Below the pieces are notes generated by a model that ran no database searches, was not told the DNA's origin, and was given only the letters and a program-made list of their open reading frames with translations. A DNA stretch of 64,000 bases, from positions 372,001-436,000 of the forward strand of contig CANNDC010000003.1 in assembly GCA_947503265.1 (NCBI GenBank), given 5' to 3'. The stretch is from an uncultured Alteromonadaceae bacterium (lineage in GTDB: Bacteria > Pseudomonadota > Gammaproteobacteria > Enterobacterales > Alteromonadaceae). Below are positions 1-9,613 of this stretch, piece after piece; the first letter of the stretch is position 1, and each line of letters opens with the position of its first letter. The position numbers and the translations under genes were made by a program.

Positions 1-401
1 TTGTTTAGTATAGGGACAACTTCCATATCAAGGTCAATTGCGGTGTAGCAGTTTGCTAGGGTTTGAGCTTCAACACCTTGACCTGCATCGACCACCAGCA
101 AAGCGCCTTCACAAGCCGCCAGCGAGCGGGAGACCTCATAAGTGAAATCCACATGCCCAGGAGTGTCGATGAAATTTAGTTGATAAGTTTCGCCATCTTT
201 AGCTTTGTAGTTTAGCGTGACACTTTGCGCCTTAATCGTAATTCCACGTTCTCGTTCAATATCCATAGAATCCAATACCTGAGCTTCCATTTCACGAGCG
301 GTGAGTCCACCACAGTGCTGGATCAGACGGTCAGATAGTGTTGATTTACCATGGTCAATGTGAGCGATAATCGAGAAATTTCGTATGTGCTTATGTTGCA
401 T
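1..401 (-). CDS. lepA: Elongation factor 4 (LepA), N-terminal part
   Basis: This is the N-terminal 133 or so residues of the translational GTPase LepA (EF-4), which acts on the ribosome; the gene runs off the left edge. The translation starts [20 protein letters not shown], showing the G1 loop (AHIDHGKST), followed by the G2 region [10 protein letters not shown] and the G3 motif DTPGHVDF. These are diagnostic of the LepA GTPase domain. The ATG at 399-401 is the natural start. It lies downstream of rpoE-rseABC on the same strand, the usual gammaproteobacterial arrangement. Identity is near certain; only completeness is unknown. Confidence 0.97.
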   Translation of the reverse strand, partial: MQHKHIRNFSIIAHIDHGKSTLSDRLIQHCGGLTAREMEAQVLDSMDIERERGITIKAQSVTLNYKAKDGETYQLNFIDTPGHVDFTYEVSRSLAACEGALLVVDAGQGVEAQTLANCYTAIDLDMEVVPILN

Positions 402-473
402 ATCGTTTTGACTTGTACCTACAGCTAAGGCCCCGAGGGCATGTATTTTTTGAGTTGGCGGGATTTTACAGTG

Positions 474-494
474 TTATCGCTCAGTTTGCGATAA
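474..494. other. Inverted repeat between rseC and lepA
   Basis: TTATCGC and GCGATAA form a perfect 7-bp stem around a 7-nt loop in the gap between rseC and lepA. No T-run follows on either strand, so a classical intrinsic terminator is not supported. It could be an RNA hairpin that attenuates or processes the rse-lepA transcript. Function unknown. Confidence 0.35.
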
Positions 495-529
495 GGTTCT
501 GGAGATAAACAAAGTTGTTTTGAACAGAT

Positions 530-1003
530 TCAAGGTTTTGAAGGAGTTTTCTGTTGCTCGAAAGGCAATACGGCTAACAACCGAGGTTGGAATTTTTGAC
601 CTTTATTGGATTGAGTAGACGACTTGATCCATAAAAAACTTAAAAAGGTGGCGAACAACGCTGCACCTATGGTCCAAAACTCACTGGTTAAACCTAACAT
701 TGGCAGAAGTGCCTGAGCACCAACAGCGACAATAATCAGGACGCTCAAGGGTAGTAAATACATCAGAGCAGAGGCGCTAATTAAATGTTCTTCCTGAATA
801 CCCAACTTCACTTTTTGACCAATTTTAGCTTCTTCAGAGCAACGTAAAATTATTTTTTCTTTTTTAGGAGAAAACGCTTTTGCTACTACACCTGTGCCGC
901 AGTTTTCTTGTGCTTCGCAAGAACCGCACGTGGTCTTTACTTGGGTTTCCACCCAAATATGATCCTTGTCCACAGCGGTTATAACTCCTATTTCTTCAAT
1001 CAT
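530..1003 (-). CDS. rseC: SoxR-reducing system / sigma-E operon protein RseC
   Basis: RseC-family inner-membrane protein, 157 aa. The N-terminal domain carries clustered cysteines (CGSCEAQENCGTG, about residues 26-38), typical of RseC/RsxC-associated proteins. Two hydrophobic helices follow (about residues 75-120). In Escherichia coli RseC contributes to reduction of the SoxR iron-sulfur cluster and modestly modulates sigma-E. The start overlaps the rseB stop by one base (TGATG), so translational coupling in the rpoE-rseA-rseB-rseC operon is likely. The C-terminal tail is basic and low in conservation. Confidence 0.93.
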   Translation of the reverse strand: MIEEIGVITAVDKDHIWVETQVKTTCGSCEAQENCGTGVVAKAFSPKKEKIILRCSEEAKIGQKVKLGIQEEHLISASALMYLLPLSVLIIVAVGAQALLPMLGLTSEFWTIGAALFATFLSFLWIKSSTQSNKGQKFQPRLLAVLPFEQQKTPSKP

Positions 1004-2019
1004 CAGGGAATCGTGCGTGTTAATGAGGATGCAATTGCGTTGGCAGTTTTAGCGGGCAATTTACCAATCACAGTGACAAGTACATTCCCTTGCTGTCTGG
1101 TCAAGTATATTTCTGACCCTATTCGCCCAAGGATTTCATTTTGAGCGGCATTAGAAAATGCCTGTTGTAGATAAACAGACACGTCCACAAGTCCATCACT
1201 TAGCATAACGTATTCAACAAGCCCACCTTCTACTGGCAGGCGTCTGACATCATGATTGATCTGTTTCATCCCCTCAGGTAAAAAATCTAGCTGCCACCTT
1301 TGTTCAATTTCAGCTTTCGGTGGAAGCTGAACGATGTCGGGCAAACTGGTACTTAGCAGTTTAATTAAATAAGGATCAGGTTCCTCCGTCACTGACAGAT
1401 CCGTCACCTGTATCTGTTCTATTGTCTGACCTTCAAGATCCACCATGTTGATTTTTAACGGCAGACCGGTTTTTTGATCCAACCAAAGATTGAATCGATA
1501 CCTATTTTTGTCTTTGCTTACCACTCGAATTTGATGCGCAACTTTCCCCGATACTCTGCTACGCCCTACTAACGCAAATTGATAAGCATCAGTTAAACTC
1601 AAAGGATCAGCTAACAACACATTTGGTAAAGGGCCATTAATGTATCCCGAAGCTAGGCTGTAAGGGGGGCGGTCAGACTCAAAATAACTTACTTTGTTAC
1701 CGATCCGAATTACTTCTCTGCCTGGGCCGTTTAATTCATCTAGCTGTTCTAGTTCAACACCATCCGGAGAAATACCGTGACGCCACACAAAAGGCTGAGC
1801 TTCTATTCCGGGTTTCATCACCACGAAGGAGATTTGATAATTCAGATTGTTTTTGGCACTAGCTAGTTTGGCTAGCCAAGCATTTGCGCCTTCTGTGGGG
1901 GTTAATGAGGTTTGTGATAAATCTGTTTGTGCCTGAATTTGAGTAAAATTCAGGCTACAAACAACTATGATAAGAACACGTATAGCAATTGAAAGTGAGT
2001 TACTCAGGGAAATTCTCAC
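1003..2019 (-). CDS. rseB: Sigma-E regulator RseB
   Basis: Periplasmic RseB (338 aa), which binds the anti-sigma factor RseA, protects it from DegS cleavage and senses lipoprotein or LPS stress. A signal peptide is visible at residues 1-31, ending TQIQA. The rest matches the MucB/RseB two-domain fold, with a LolA-like N-terminal domain and a smaller C-terminal domain (about 230-335). The start codon is GTG, 20 nt inside the end of rseA, so the two genes are translationally coupled. Position and length agree with known rse operons. Confidence 0.95.
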   Translation of the reverse strand: MRISLSNSLSIAIRVLIIVVCSLNFTQIQAQTDLSQTSLTPTEGANAWLAKLASAKNNLNYQISFVVMKPGIEAQPFVWRHGISPDGVELEQLDELNGPGREVIRIGNKVSYFESDRPPYSLASGYINGPLPNVLLADPLSLTDAYQFALVGRSRVSGKVAHQIRVVSKDKNRYRFNLWLDQKTGLPLKINMVDLEGQTIEQIQVTDLSVTEEPDPYLIKLLSTSLPDIVQLPPKAEIEQRWQLDFLPEGMKQINHDVRRLPVEGGLVEYVMLSDGLVDVSVYLQQAFSNAAQNEILGRIGSEIYLTRQQGNVLVTVIGKLPAKTANAIASSLTRTIP

Positions 2020-2614
2020 GTTCTTGACCTAATTCTGAGCCAGCAGCATCAACCTCGTCAGTTGATTCACCAGTTGGTAAGAATCGCTGGCTATCTTTCA
2101 GCAATACTTGCTTGCGATGGTCGTTTAGATAGGCACTAATTCTGCGTTGTTGCTCTCTCACATCAGTGCGAGGTAATGGCTGAGTCTGTTCCAAGCTTAC
2201 TGGCGACAAACCACCTTGGATTCCAGGTACAACCGCTGGAGCAGGGTTAAAAATTTGCTGTTCTTCTTGATTCAGTTTTTGCACACCAATCACCATTGCG
2301 ACAGCAACAGAAGCGGCAATGGCTAACTGGCCACCTGAACGAACCAAAGGAATGACATTACTGACTATAGGCGCATCACGCCACGTCTTTCTGGGTGCCA
2401 AAATAGTAGGCTCACTCTCAAGAGCAGATGCAATTGCACCGCTAACATCAAAATTTGCTTGCTTTGGAAGCTCTTTACGCAAACCTTGACGAATAAGATG
2501 ATATCGCTGCCACTTTTCAGCCATCTCAGCATCATCAACTAATGAAGAAACAATATTTTCGTCTTGCACTTCACCGTCAACAAATGCCGACAGATTTTCT
2601 TGCTTTTGCGTCAT
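2000..2614 (-). CDS. rseA: Sigma-E anti-sigma factor RseA
   Basis: RseA (204 aa) is the single-pass membrane anti-sigma factor for RpoE. The N-terminal cytoplasmic domain starts MTQKQENLSAFVDGEV, the characteristic anti-sigma opening, and contains EKWQRYHLIRQGLRKE. A transmembrane helix is present at about residues 97-113 (LAIAASVAVAMVIGV). The C-terminal periplasmic part would bind RseB and be cut by DegS. It lies 106 nt downstream of rpoE and overlaps rseB by 20 nt. Confidence 0.95.
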   Translation of the reverse strand: MTQKQENLSAFVDGEVQDENIVSSLVDDAEMAEKWQRYHLIRQGLRKELPKQANFDVSGAIASALESEPTILAPRKTWRDAPIVSNVIPLVRSGGQLAIAASVAVAMVIGVQKLNQEEQQIFNPAPAVVPGIQGGLSPVSLEQTQPLPRTDVREQQRRISAYLNDHRKQVLLKDSQRFLPTGESTDEVDAAGSELGQERENFPE

Positions 2615-2720
2615 ACTAGGGTTCCTGAATTAACGCTTCATTTTTAAACATTTCTATTAAATGTCATCTAACGAACTAATTAAAGAATAATCTTACTTTT
2701 TACTTAACAAATTATATAAG

Positions 2721-3299
2721 TTAATTTTGAAGCAATGGGTCTAACACTTTATCAATTGCTTCCCTCGCCCGAAAAATTCGGGAGCGAACTGTACCTACAG
2801 GACAATCCATTACGTTAGCTATATCTTCATAGCTTAAGCCTTCAATTTCACGCAGGGTTATCGCCATACGTAGATCTTCCGGCAATTTTTCTAAAGCGTC
2901 ATATAACACTTTTTCCAGTTCGTCAGACATAAGACTACGTTCTGGTGAGTTTTGTTCCTTAAGTGCATCACTTCCGTCGTAATAATCTGCTTCATCAGCA
3001 TCAACATCACTCGCAGGTGGCTTTCTACCTTGAGAAACTAAATAATTTTTTGCACTATTTACTGCTATTCGATACAGCCAAGTATAGAAAGCACTCTCTC
3101 CGCGGAAATTTGGCAAGGCTCGATAAGCTTTAATAAATGCTTCTTGAGTAACATCTGCCACATCTCCAGAATTCTTTACATATCGTGATACTAGATGCGC
3201 AACCTTATGTTGGTATTTTGTCACCAACAAACCGAATGCGTTTTTATCACCACCTTGTACTTTTTCAACTATCTGTTGATCCGTAAACTGCTCGCTCAT
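2721..3299 (-). CDS. rpoE: RNA polymerase sigma-E factor
   Basis: ECF sigma factor RpoE (192 aa from the chosen start) controlling the envelope-stress response. Region 2 shows NAFGLLVTKYQHKVAHLVSR and FIKAYRALPNFRGESAFYTW; region 4 shows LREIEGLSYEDIANVMDCP VGTVRSRIFRARE. An upstream in-frame GTG at 3306-3308 would add three residues, but an AGGAG lies only 2 nt before it and 11 nt before the ATG at 3299, which begins MSEQFTDQQ as in E. coli. The ATG is therefore preferred. The gene is divergent from nadB, as in E. coli. Confidence 0.97.
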   Translation of the reverse strand: MSEQFTDQQIVEKVQGGDKNAFGLLVTKYQHKVAHLVSRYVKNSGDVADVTQEAFIKAYRALPNFRGESAFYTWLYRIAVNSAKNYLVSQGRKPPASDVDADEADYYDGSDALKEQNSPERSLMSDELEKVLYDALEKLPEDLRMAITLREIEGLSYEDIANVMDCPVGTVRSRIFRAREAIDKVLDPLLQN

Positions 3300-3352
3300 T
3301 CGAGCCACTTCTCCTTTATTAAAAACATCTTTGGCTCATGCAAGCACCTACA

Positions 3353-3378
3353 TAGACTTCATGGTTCGCAGAAAGTTC
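3353..3378 (-). promoter_or_regulatory. Probable sigma-E-dependent autoregulatory promoter of rpoE
   Basis: On the minus strand GAACTT (3378-3373) is followed after 16 nt by TCTAT (3356-3352). This matches the sigma-E pattern GGAACTT-N16-TCTGA/TCTAA known from the E. coli rpoE P2 promoter. It points into rpoE, whose start is about 53 nt downstream of the -10 element. Autoregulation is inferred from this match and the operon position. Confidence 0.75.
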
Positions 3379-3484
3379 GATTTAATTTAATATTAACGTT
3401 GAAATTCAGTTATTAGCTAGTTCAGCACTATCGTTTAGATTAGAATTACGCTATTAACCTCACTATTTTAGGGTATTGTACTCC

Positions 3485-5092
3485 ATGGGCTCTACTGTTG
3501 AACATCGTTGTGACGTACTAATTATCGGAAGTGGCGCTGCGGGTCTATCGTTAGCGCTAAAACTTGCAGATAGCTTCAATGTCATAGTATTGAGCAAAAG
3601 TAACTTATCTGAAGGGTCTACTCGTTACGCACAAGGCGGTATTGCCGCTGTTTTCGATGAAGGGGATTCCATCGAGTCTCACATAGCCGATACGTTAGAT
3701 GCTGGGGCTGGCTTGTGTGAAGAAGCGGCTGTGCGTTATACCGCGACGGAAGCAAAAAAGTGCCTAAATTGGTTAATTAAATTCGGTGTGCCATTTGACC
3801 AAGAGACAGATGAAAAAGGCAACTTAAGATTTCACCTAACCAGAGAAGGTGGGCATAGTCATAGACGCATTTTGCATGCAGCAGATGCCACTGGAAAAGC
3901 GGTACAAACCACCTTGGTTGATGCTGTTCAACAACATCCCAACATTCATTTATTTGAACGTTATAATGCCATTGATTTAATCAAACATGACAATTCCTCT
4001 AAAGAGTGCTTAGGCGCCTACGTTTGGAATCGCAATTGCGAACATGTTGAAGTCATACGAAGTCGGTTTACTGCCCTCGCCACAGGCGGAGCGAGTAAGG
4101 TTTACCAATATACCTCAAACCCAGATGTGTCGAGTGGCGATGGTATCGCAATGGCGTGGCGTGCGGGTTGCTCTGTGGTTAATATGGAGTTTAATCAATT
4201 TCATCCAACTTGCTTATTTCACCCTGAAGCCCGAAATTTTTTGATCACAGAAGCATTAAGAGGAGAAGGGGCAGTTCTTTGTCATGAGGATGGGACGCCG
4301 TTTATGAAAAAGTTTGACGAACGTGGCGATTTGGCTCCCAGAGATATTGTTGCTAGAGCCATCGACTTCGAGATGAAGCGTAAGGGTGCTGATTGTATGT
4401 ATTTGGATATCAGTCATAAGCCTGCCGATTTTATCGTTAAACATTTTCCCAACATCTACCGCAAATGCCGAAGTTTAGGTATAGATATTACTCGTCAACC
4501 AATTCCTGTCGTACCCGCAGCCCACTATAGTTGCGGTGGCGTTAAAACCGACTTTACTGCTAAAACCGACATTGAAAATTTATATGCAGTAGGAGAAGTT
4601 GCCTATACTGGTTTGCATGGTGCCAATCGCATGGCAAGTAATTCCCTATTGGAATGTGTGGTATTTGCTCATGCGGCAGCAGAGCATATTGAATCTCAAA
4701 AAGAACGAGAGCATTCAACTGTCGATATTCCACCATGGGATGAAAGTCAGGTGGGTAACTCTGATGAGGAAGTCATCATTCAACACAACTGGCATGAACT
4801 GAGATTATTCATGTGGGATTATGTTGGTATCGTTCGAACCGACAAGCGACTCGAGCGTGCGCTGAGAAGAATCGAATTATTGCAACAAGAAATTCATGAC
4901 TACTATGCTAATTTCAGAGTAAGTAACAACTTACTAGAGCTCAGAAACCTTGTAACTGTAGCGGAGCTAATCGTCCGCTGTGCCATGATGAGGAAAGAAA
5001 GTCGAGGGTTACATTACAACCTTGATTACCCAGAGACATTGAAAGAAGCGAAAATTAGTTTGTTAGTGGGTCGCAATCAAGATTCCAAATAA
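3485..5092 (+). CDS. nadB: L-aspartate oxidase
   Basis: NadB oxidises L-aspartate to iminoaspartate, the first step of de novo NAD synthesis. The N-terminal FAD-binding loop is [11 protein letters not shown]. Downstream are [19 protein letters not shown], and the conserved C-terminal block [10 protein letters not shown] with [15 protein letters not shown]. Length is 535 aa from the ATG at 3485, close to the family norm. A TTG three codons upstream is in frame but sits almost on the AGGG sequence, so the ATG is better. It is divergent from rpoE and overlaps the convergent hydratase gene by 16 nt. Confidence 0.97.
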   Translation: MGSTVEHRCDVLIIGSGAAGLSLALKLADSFNVIVLSKSNLSEGSTRYAQGGIAAVFDEGDSIESHIADTLDAGAGLCEEAAVRYTATEAKKCLNWLIKFGVPFDQETDEKGNLRFHLTREGGHSHRRILHAADATGKAVQTTLVDAVQQHPNIHLFERYNAIDLIKHDNSSKECLGAYVWNRNCEHVEVIRSRFTALATGGASKVYQYTSNPDVSSGDGIAMAWRAGCSVVNMEFNQFHPTCLFHPEARNFLITEALRGEGAVLCHEDGTPFMKKFDERGDLAPRDIVARAIDFEMKRKGADCMYLDISHKPADFIVKHFPNIYRKCRSLGIDITRQPIPVVPAAHYSCGGVKTDFTAKTDIENLYAVGEVAYTGLHGANRMASNSLLECVVFAHAAAEHIESQKEREHSTVDIPPWDESQVGNSDEEVIIQHNWHELRLFMWDYVGIVRTDKRLERALRRIELLQQEIHDYYANFRVSNNLLELRNLVTVAELIVRCAMMRKESRGLHYNLDYPETLKEAKISLLVGRNQDSK

Positions 5093-6012
5093 CCGCTAAG
5101 ATGCAAAAATTGCCCGTCTTGCGTACTTAGTGCAAAAACATGCCTATGATCACGCTTATCTTGGTGCAAAGTCGCTCTGTTGGGCAGCATTAATGGTTGT
5201 GCAAATTTAGCCTCTACCGTCACCTTAGGCTGAATAAATTCAGCTACTGCCGATACACACCAAGCTTTGCTCCACATTCCGTGAGCTATGGGTTGTTTGA
5301 AGCCAAATAGTTTTGCCGTAATGCCATATAAGTGAATAGGATTGTAGTCGCCAGAAATACGCGCATACTTTCGAGCGGTTTTACCTGAAAAATGCCAAGG
5401 GGATGAACCAGTATACTCTTGATGCGGATTCTTATAATTATTGGTGGAATTGTTGCCTTTTTCGCTCTCTACCCGTTTATCTTTCTCTATTTCTACGTTT
5501 ATTTCAGATTTCTTTTGATTGGACTTAGGATAACGAACAAGAAACCAACTTTCAGATTGCCATACTACCTTGGCATCAACCTCTACCTTTGATTTGATCG
5601 AAAACGAGAGTCCTTTAGCGTGATCAACGATATCACCATATTGACTAGATACGCTGAAAGGAGCCTGAGTATCAATCTCGCATTGCTGTTCAATACGATT
5701 ACGCAAATGCACTATCCCCAACAGTGAAAATGGAAATTGTTTATCCAACATTAACTTCAGATGTTGTGGGAACGCATACAAATGAAAATAGCAGGGGTGA
5801 ACTCTTTCTGTTAATTGAGTTGGCCAATTAACAATTCTGTGGAAATCCTCCAGATGAGCCGGTCGTATATGACTAAACTGATTGGTGAACTGAGTTGAGG
5901 GTAATTCTGAGTAGGTATCAAATAGTTCTGGTTTTGCTTTGCTGCGTTTCAGCAAAGAACGCAACAAAAGTGAACCTACTGGCAATGGCTGATTTAGCGC
6001 TTTGCTCGACAT
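5077..6012 (-). CDS. MaoC-like hot-dog acyl dehydratase
   Basis: A 311-aa protein with a C-terminal MaoC/R-hydratase domain. The hydratase signature [19 protein letters not shown] followed by AHGMW is at about residues 221-247; Asp and His in GDxNPIH are the catalytic residues of enoyl-CoA hydratase 2 enzymes. The N-terminal half probably forms a second, degenerate hot-dog fold. Substrate is unknown; a (R)-3-hydroxyacyl-CoA is plausible. The start overlaps ygfX by 19 nt, so it appears to be the last gene of an sdhE-ygfX-hydratase operon. A charged low-complexity stretch at about 163-200 links the halves. Confidence 0.85.
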   Translation of the reverse strand: MSSKALNQPLPVGSLLLRSLLKRSKAKPELFDTYSELPSTQFTNQFSHIRPAHLEDFHRIVNWPTQLTERVHPCYFHLYAFPQHLKLMLDKQFPFSLLGIVHLRNRIEQQCEIDTQAPFSVSSQYGDIVDHAKGLSFSIKSKVEVDAKVVWQSESWFLVRYPKSNQKKSEINVEIEKDKRVESEKGNNSTNNYKNPHQEYTGSSPWHFSGKTARKYARISGDYNPIHLYGITAKLFGFKQPIAHGMWSKAWCVSAVAEFIQPKVTVEAKFAQPLMLPNRATLHQDKRDHRHVFALSTQDGQFLHLSGYLES

Positions 6013-6419
6013 CTCAATACTACCTTACTTAATCGTCGATAATCTTTTACCGAAAGCTGATCCGCGAATATCCAGCGAGCACTTTTGTAACGGGGAGAAG
6101 AAATATCTGTCAAAACAACACAGATACCAAATGCGCTTACCTTACTTTCAGCACAGAGTTGCTTGCATTGACCGTTTTGCCACCACTCCCCTTCTTCACT
6201 CAATGTCCAACTGCAGGAATAATTACGTTTTGACAATCTAACTAAGTGCAGAATCGCCATCAATGCTATTCCAACACCTAACATCCCTTGAACGAAGCCT
6301 TGGAGAGGCATGACCTGACTCTGCCAACAAAACACACTCAGTATTAAAACTAGGTAGAAGCATATCGACATTATCTGTCGTTGCCTACCTGATACACAAG
6401 TAAAGCTATACTTTAACAC
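5994..6419 (-). CDS. ygfX: YgfX-family membrane protein
   Basis: A 141-aa protein with two closely spaced hydrophobic segments (about residues 17-35 and 42-61) and a soluble C-terminal domain with conserved tryptophans (CSWTLSEEGEWWQNGQ). This is the YgfX (CptA) pattern. It overlaps sdhE by 14 nt, and ygfX next to sdhE is a widespread gammaproteobacterial arrangement. The pair has been described as a toxin-antitoxin module in E. coli, but SdhE is mainly a flavinylation factor, so that role is uncertain. Confidence 0.8.
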   Translation of the reverse strand: MLKYSFTCVSGRQRQIMSICFYLVLILSVFCWQSQVMPLQGFVQGMLGVGIALMAILHLVRLSKRNYSCSWTLSEEGEWWQNGQCKQLCAESKVSAFGICVVLTDISSPRYKSARWIFADQLSVKDYRRLSKVVLRCRAKR

Positions 6420-6657
6420 GACTTAGAATGTGACTTACCATACTCGCAAGCTCAGGATCTTGGCATTTTTGATGACCCATAAACCAAGCATACAAGTCGG
6501 GATCATCACACGTTAATAGTCTCTCAAACACCAGTTGCTGAGCGTAATCAAGTTCCTCAAAGCCCTGTTCAACAAATGGCATAAAGAGAACATCAAGCTC
6601 CAACATACCTCTGCGGCACGCCCATTTTAATCGCGATATTCTCTTTTTCTCGAACAT
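6406..6657 (-). CDS. sdhE: FAD assembly factor SdhE
   Basis: SdhE (83 aa) promotes covalent attachment of FAD to the succinate dehydrogenase flavoprotein. The diagnostic RGMLELD motif (family consensus RGMxExD) is at residues 16-22, preceded by ISRLKWACR, and the length is typical. It is divergent from ygfZ across a 122-nt gap that contains repeated GCTAGA elements. Confidence 0.95.
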   Translation of the reverse strand: MFEKKRISRLKWACRRGMLELDVLFMPFVEQGFEELDYAQQLVFERLLTCDDPDLYAWFMGHQKCQDPELASMVSHILSRVKV

Positions 6658-6679
6658 GTATACCTCTCAATTCTGTACA

Positions 6680-6753
6680 TCTTTGCTAGAAACCATATTA
6701 TCATTGTCACCAAGCTTGTTTCTAGCTTAGCTATCCCCATATTCTTTGCTAGA
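6680..6753. repeat. Direct and inverted GCTAGA-type repeats in the sdhE/ygfZ gap
   Basis: TCTTTGCTAGA occurs at 6680-6690 and again at 6743-6753. GCTAGAAAC (6685-6693) also has a perfect 9-bp inverted partner, GTTTCTAGC (6718-6726). All lie between two divergent genes. They could be operator sites or a folded leader. No known regulator is recognised from the motif. Confidence 0.5.
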
Positions 6754-6779
6754 TATAGATTAACAAGGACAAACAGCTT

Positions 6780-7727
6780 ATGCAGTCTAGTTTTATTCCG
6801 AGTCAGGGGTTTATATGTAAACTTACTCAGCTTGGGATCATATCAGTTACTGGTGAAGATGCTGACAGTTATTTACAAGGCAAACTTACGATTGATGTTG
6901 AATCCTTGGCTGAAAATCAAGTTCAACTCGGCTGCCAATGTGACTTCAAAGGTAAAACTTGGAATGTGTTTCATGCCTTCCGTAACGGGCAGCAAATCAA
7001 TATGCTCAGCCACACTGACAGCATAGCGCCCTCTCTGGCAGAGTTAAAAAAGTTTGGCGTGTTTTCTGCGGCAGAATTCGAAGATTCGAGTTCGCAGTGG
7101 GTGTTTTTTGGTGGCGCAGGTGAACAGATGGAGTCAATCGCTAACGCTATCTTTGACGAACTACCTGCGGCTAACAATGAGTTGGTTTCGAATTCTAATG
7201 GCACGATTATTCGGTTTGACTCACCTATTGTTCGCTACCTTATGATCATAAAGAAATCGTTCTCAGAAGATAATTTTAATCTAGTCGAGCAATCATTTGC
7301 CAATGAACAATATTGGGAAATGCTGGATATCCAAGCGGGCATTGCCAACGTGCAAACGCAGACGATATGTGAATTTGTGCCGCAGATGATGAATTTACAA
7401 TCGTTAGACGCAATCAACTTCGAAAAGGGTTGTTATCTCGGTCAAGAGGTCGTAGCACGAACCAAATACTTAGGTAAAAACAAACGCGCGGCCTTTATTC
7501 TGCATTCTGAAAACGAAGTAGATTGTCAGGCTGGACAAACACTTGAGGTGAAACTTGGGGAAAACTGGCGCCGAAGTGGCACTGTATTGAGAAGCGCGGC
7601 TATTCAATCAACTACATGGTTGCTCGCAGTGCTACCAAATGACGCCGAACCCGATCAAGTGTTTCGCCTCAAAGAACAGCCAGACGTTGAATTTTCCATT
7701 TTACCACTACCTTACTCCATTGATTAA
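6780..7727 (+). CDS. ygfZ: tRNA-modifying / Fe-S cluster assembly protein YgfZ
   Basis: YgfZ is a folate-binding protein of the GcvT-like fold that supports iron-sulfur enzymes such as MiaB. The signature KGCYLGQEVVARTKYLG is at about residues 216-232, including the conserved Cys of KGCYxGQE. Length 315 aa is normal. AAGGAC lies 9 nt before the ATG. It is divergent from sdhE and 13 nt upstream of slyD, so both may share a transcript. Confidence 0.93.
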   Translation: MQSSFIPSQGFICKLTQLGIISVTGEDADSYLQGKLTIDVESLAENQVQLGCQCDFKGKTWNVFHAFRNGQQINMLSHTDSIAPSLAELKKFGVFSAAEFEDSSSQWVFFGGAGEQMESIANAIFDELPAANNELVSNSNGTIIRFDSPIVRYLMIIKKSFSEDNFNLVEQSFANEQYWEMLDIQAGIANVQTQTICEFVPQMMNLQSLDAINFEKGCYLGQEVVARTKYLGKNKRAAFILHSENEVDCQAGQTLEVKLGENWRRSGTVLRSAAIQSTTWLLAVLPNDAEPDQVFRLKEQPDVEFSILPLPYSID

Positions 7728-7740
7728 CCAAGGATTTACA

Positions 7741-8221
7741 ATGAATATCGATAACAGTACTGTCGTTACTTTGCATTTTACCGTGTCGACCACTGAAGGT
7801 ACTCAAATAGACTCTTCTCGTGATTCTGACCCTATGACGGTTCTGCAAGGCAGTCATTATTTGATAAAAGGGCTTGAAGATGAATTGGAAGGGAAAGCCA
7901 AAGGTGATGCATTCTCAATCGATATATCACCCGAACTGGCTTACGGTGAGAGGTTTGACAAACTGGTGCAATCGGTACCGAAAACCATGTTCGAAGGAAT
8001 GGAAGTCGACGTCGGTATGACATTTCGGGCTTCCACTGACGAGGGCGAGCAATCTGTGATGATAATAGATGTGACTGAAGATGAAGTGATCGTTGATGGC
8101 AACCACCCGTTGGCTGGAGTTACGTTAAATTTCGATGTAGAAATTATGGACGTTCGCAAAGCAACAGAAGACGAGCTAGCCCATGGACATGCTCATGGAC
8201 CATCTGGAGATCACCATCACT

Positions 8222-8223
<2 letters not shown>
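7741..8223 (+). CDS. slyD: FKBP-type peptidyl-prolyl cis-trans isomerase, SlyD type
   Basis: A 160-aa SlyD-like prolyl isomerase and metallochaperone. The N-terminal FKBP half includes LQGSHYLIKGLEDELEGK, and the inserted chaperone flap follows (about residues 70-125). The tail HGHAHGPSGDHHH is a short His-rich metal-binding end; E. coli SlyD has a much longer one. An open frame extends about 100 nt upstream into ygfZ, but the ATG at 7741 begins the conserved family sequence and is preceded by CCAAGGA. Confidence 0.93.
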
Positions 8224-8566
<343 letters not shown>

Positions 8567-8584
8567 TTAACGTATCCTTTTTTA

Positions 8585-9418
8585 TCAGTCATATATTGTC
8601 GGGATCGGAACTCGTTTATGTTGAGTTGCCTTAAATATTTTCACTAGCTTATCTGATACGGCTTTATCAACCGTTTTGTTCTCTAAAAAATCATCAATTT
8701 GATCATAAGTTAACCCGAGAGCCTGTTCGTCAGCTTTTTGCGGTGACAATGTTTCTAGATCGGCTGTCGGCGCTTTGGAAATGATTGAATCGGGCGCCCC
8801 CATTGTCGCTGCTAACTGTCTAACTTGTCGTTTATTCAAACCAAACAATGGGGCCAAATCACATGCACCATCACCATATTTGGTATAAAAACCCGTCACA
8901 TTTTCAGCAGAATGATCTGTACCAAGTACTAATCCATCTAGCATACCGGCAATTTCATACTGAATGACCATTCGCGTTCTGGCCTTGACATTCCCTTTTA
9001 CGAAATCTTGTTTCACTTCATCACTTGGCAGTAAATTAAGATTTTCAAGGGCTTTTGAAGTTTCTTGATGAATGGCATCTGCGCCGGGCTGAACATTCAC
9101 GGCCAGCGAATGACTTGGTTGTATAAAATCGATAGAGGCTTGCGCATCATCTTCGTCAGCTTGAACATTGTATGGAAGGCGTACTGCAACAAATTGATAT
9201 TTATCAGCTCCCTCTGAATTGAGTTCATTAACCGCAATTTGGGCCAGTTTCCCAAGCGTACACGAATCTACTCCGCCACTGATTCCAAGAACCAGGTTTT
9301 TCAATCCTGACTGACGAAGATGTTTTTTGATAAAAGAGACTCTTCTTTGTATCTCAAACTCTGCGTCTATCTTTGGAAGTACTCGCATTTCATCGATTAC
9401 TTCTTGCTCTGTCATCAT
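8585..9418 (-). CDS. nadE: Ammonia-dependent NAD synthetase
   Basis: NadE (277 aa) amidates deamido-NAD to NAD. The ATP pyrophosphatase loop [16 protein letters not shown] is at about residues 44-59. Further conserved blocks are [20 protein letters not shown] and KAPTADLE. It has no N-terminal glutaminase domain, so it belongs to the short NH3-dependent class. Two consecutive ATGs are possible; GGGAG sits 4 or 7 nt upstream, and the second (9415) has the more usual spacing. It shares an operon with glnB. Confidence 0.95.
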   Translation of the reverse strand: MMTEQEVIDEMRVLPKIDAEFEIQRRVSFIKKHLRQSGLKNLVLGISGGVDSCTLGKLAQIAVNELNSEGADKYQFVAVRLPYNVQADEDDAQASIDFIQPSHSLAVNVQPGADAIHQETSKALENLNLLPSDEVKQDFVKGNVKARTRMVIQYEIAGMLDGLVLGTDHSAENVTGFYTKYGDGACDLAPLFGLNKRQVRQLAATMGAPDSIISKAPTADLETLSPQKADEQALGLTYDQIDDFLENKTVDKAVSDKLVKIFKATQHKRVPIPTIYD

Positions 9419-9613
9419 TTTTCTCCCAAGAATTTGAACCGGACCAAGTTAATCATAAAAAACTTTATCGCAAATTACCCTAACTAAATGAATGCTTTTA
9501 TTAAATTTACTGGAACTAAGCATAACAATTGATGCAAATCTATACCCTTTTGCTGTGAATTACGCTGTAAGATTAGGATTAGGCATAATTAACTGTATTT
9601 TGCAGGGATAAGT

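Noticed and set aside
908..1144. Plus-strand ORF of 78 aa across rseC and rseB.
   Set aside because: It is antisense to two well-supported genes, crosses their junction, and has no ribosome-binding site or recognisable sequence.
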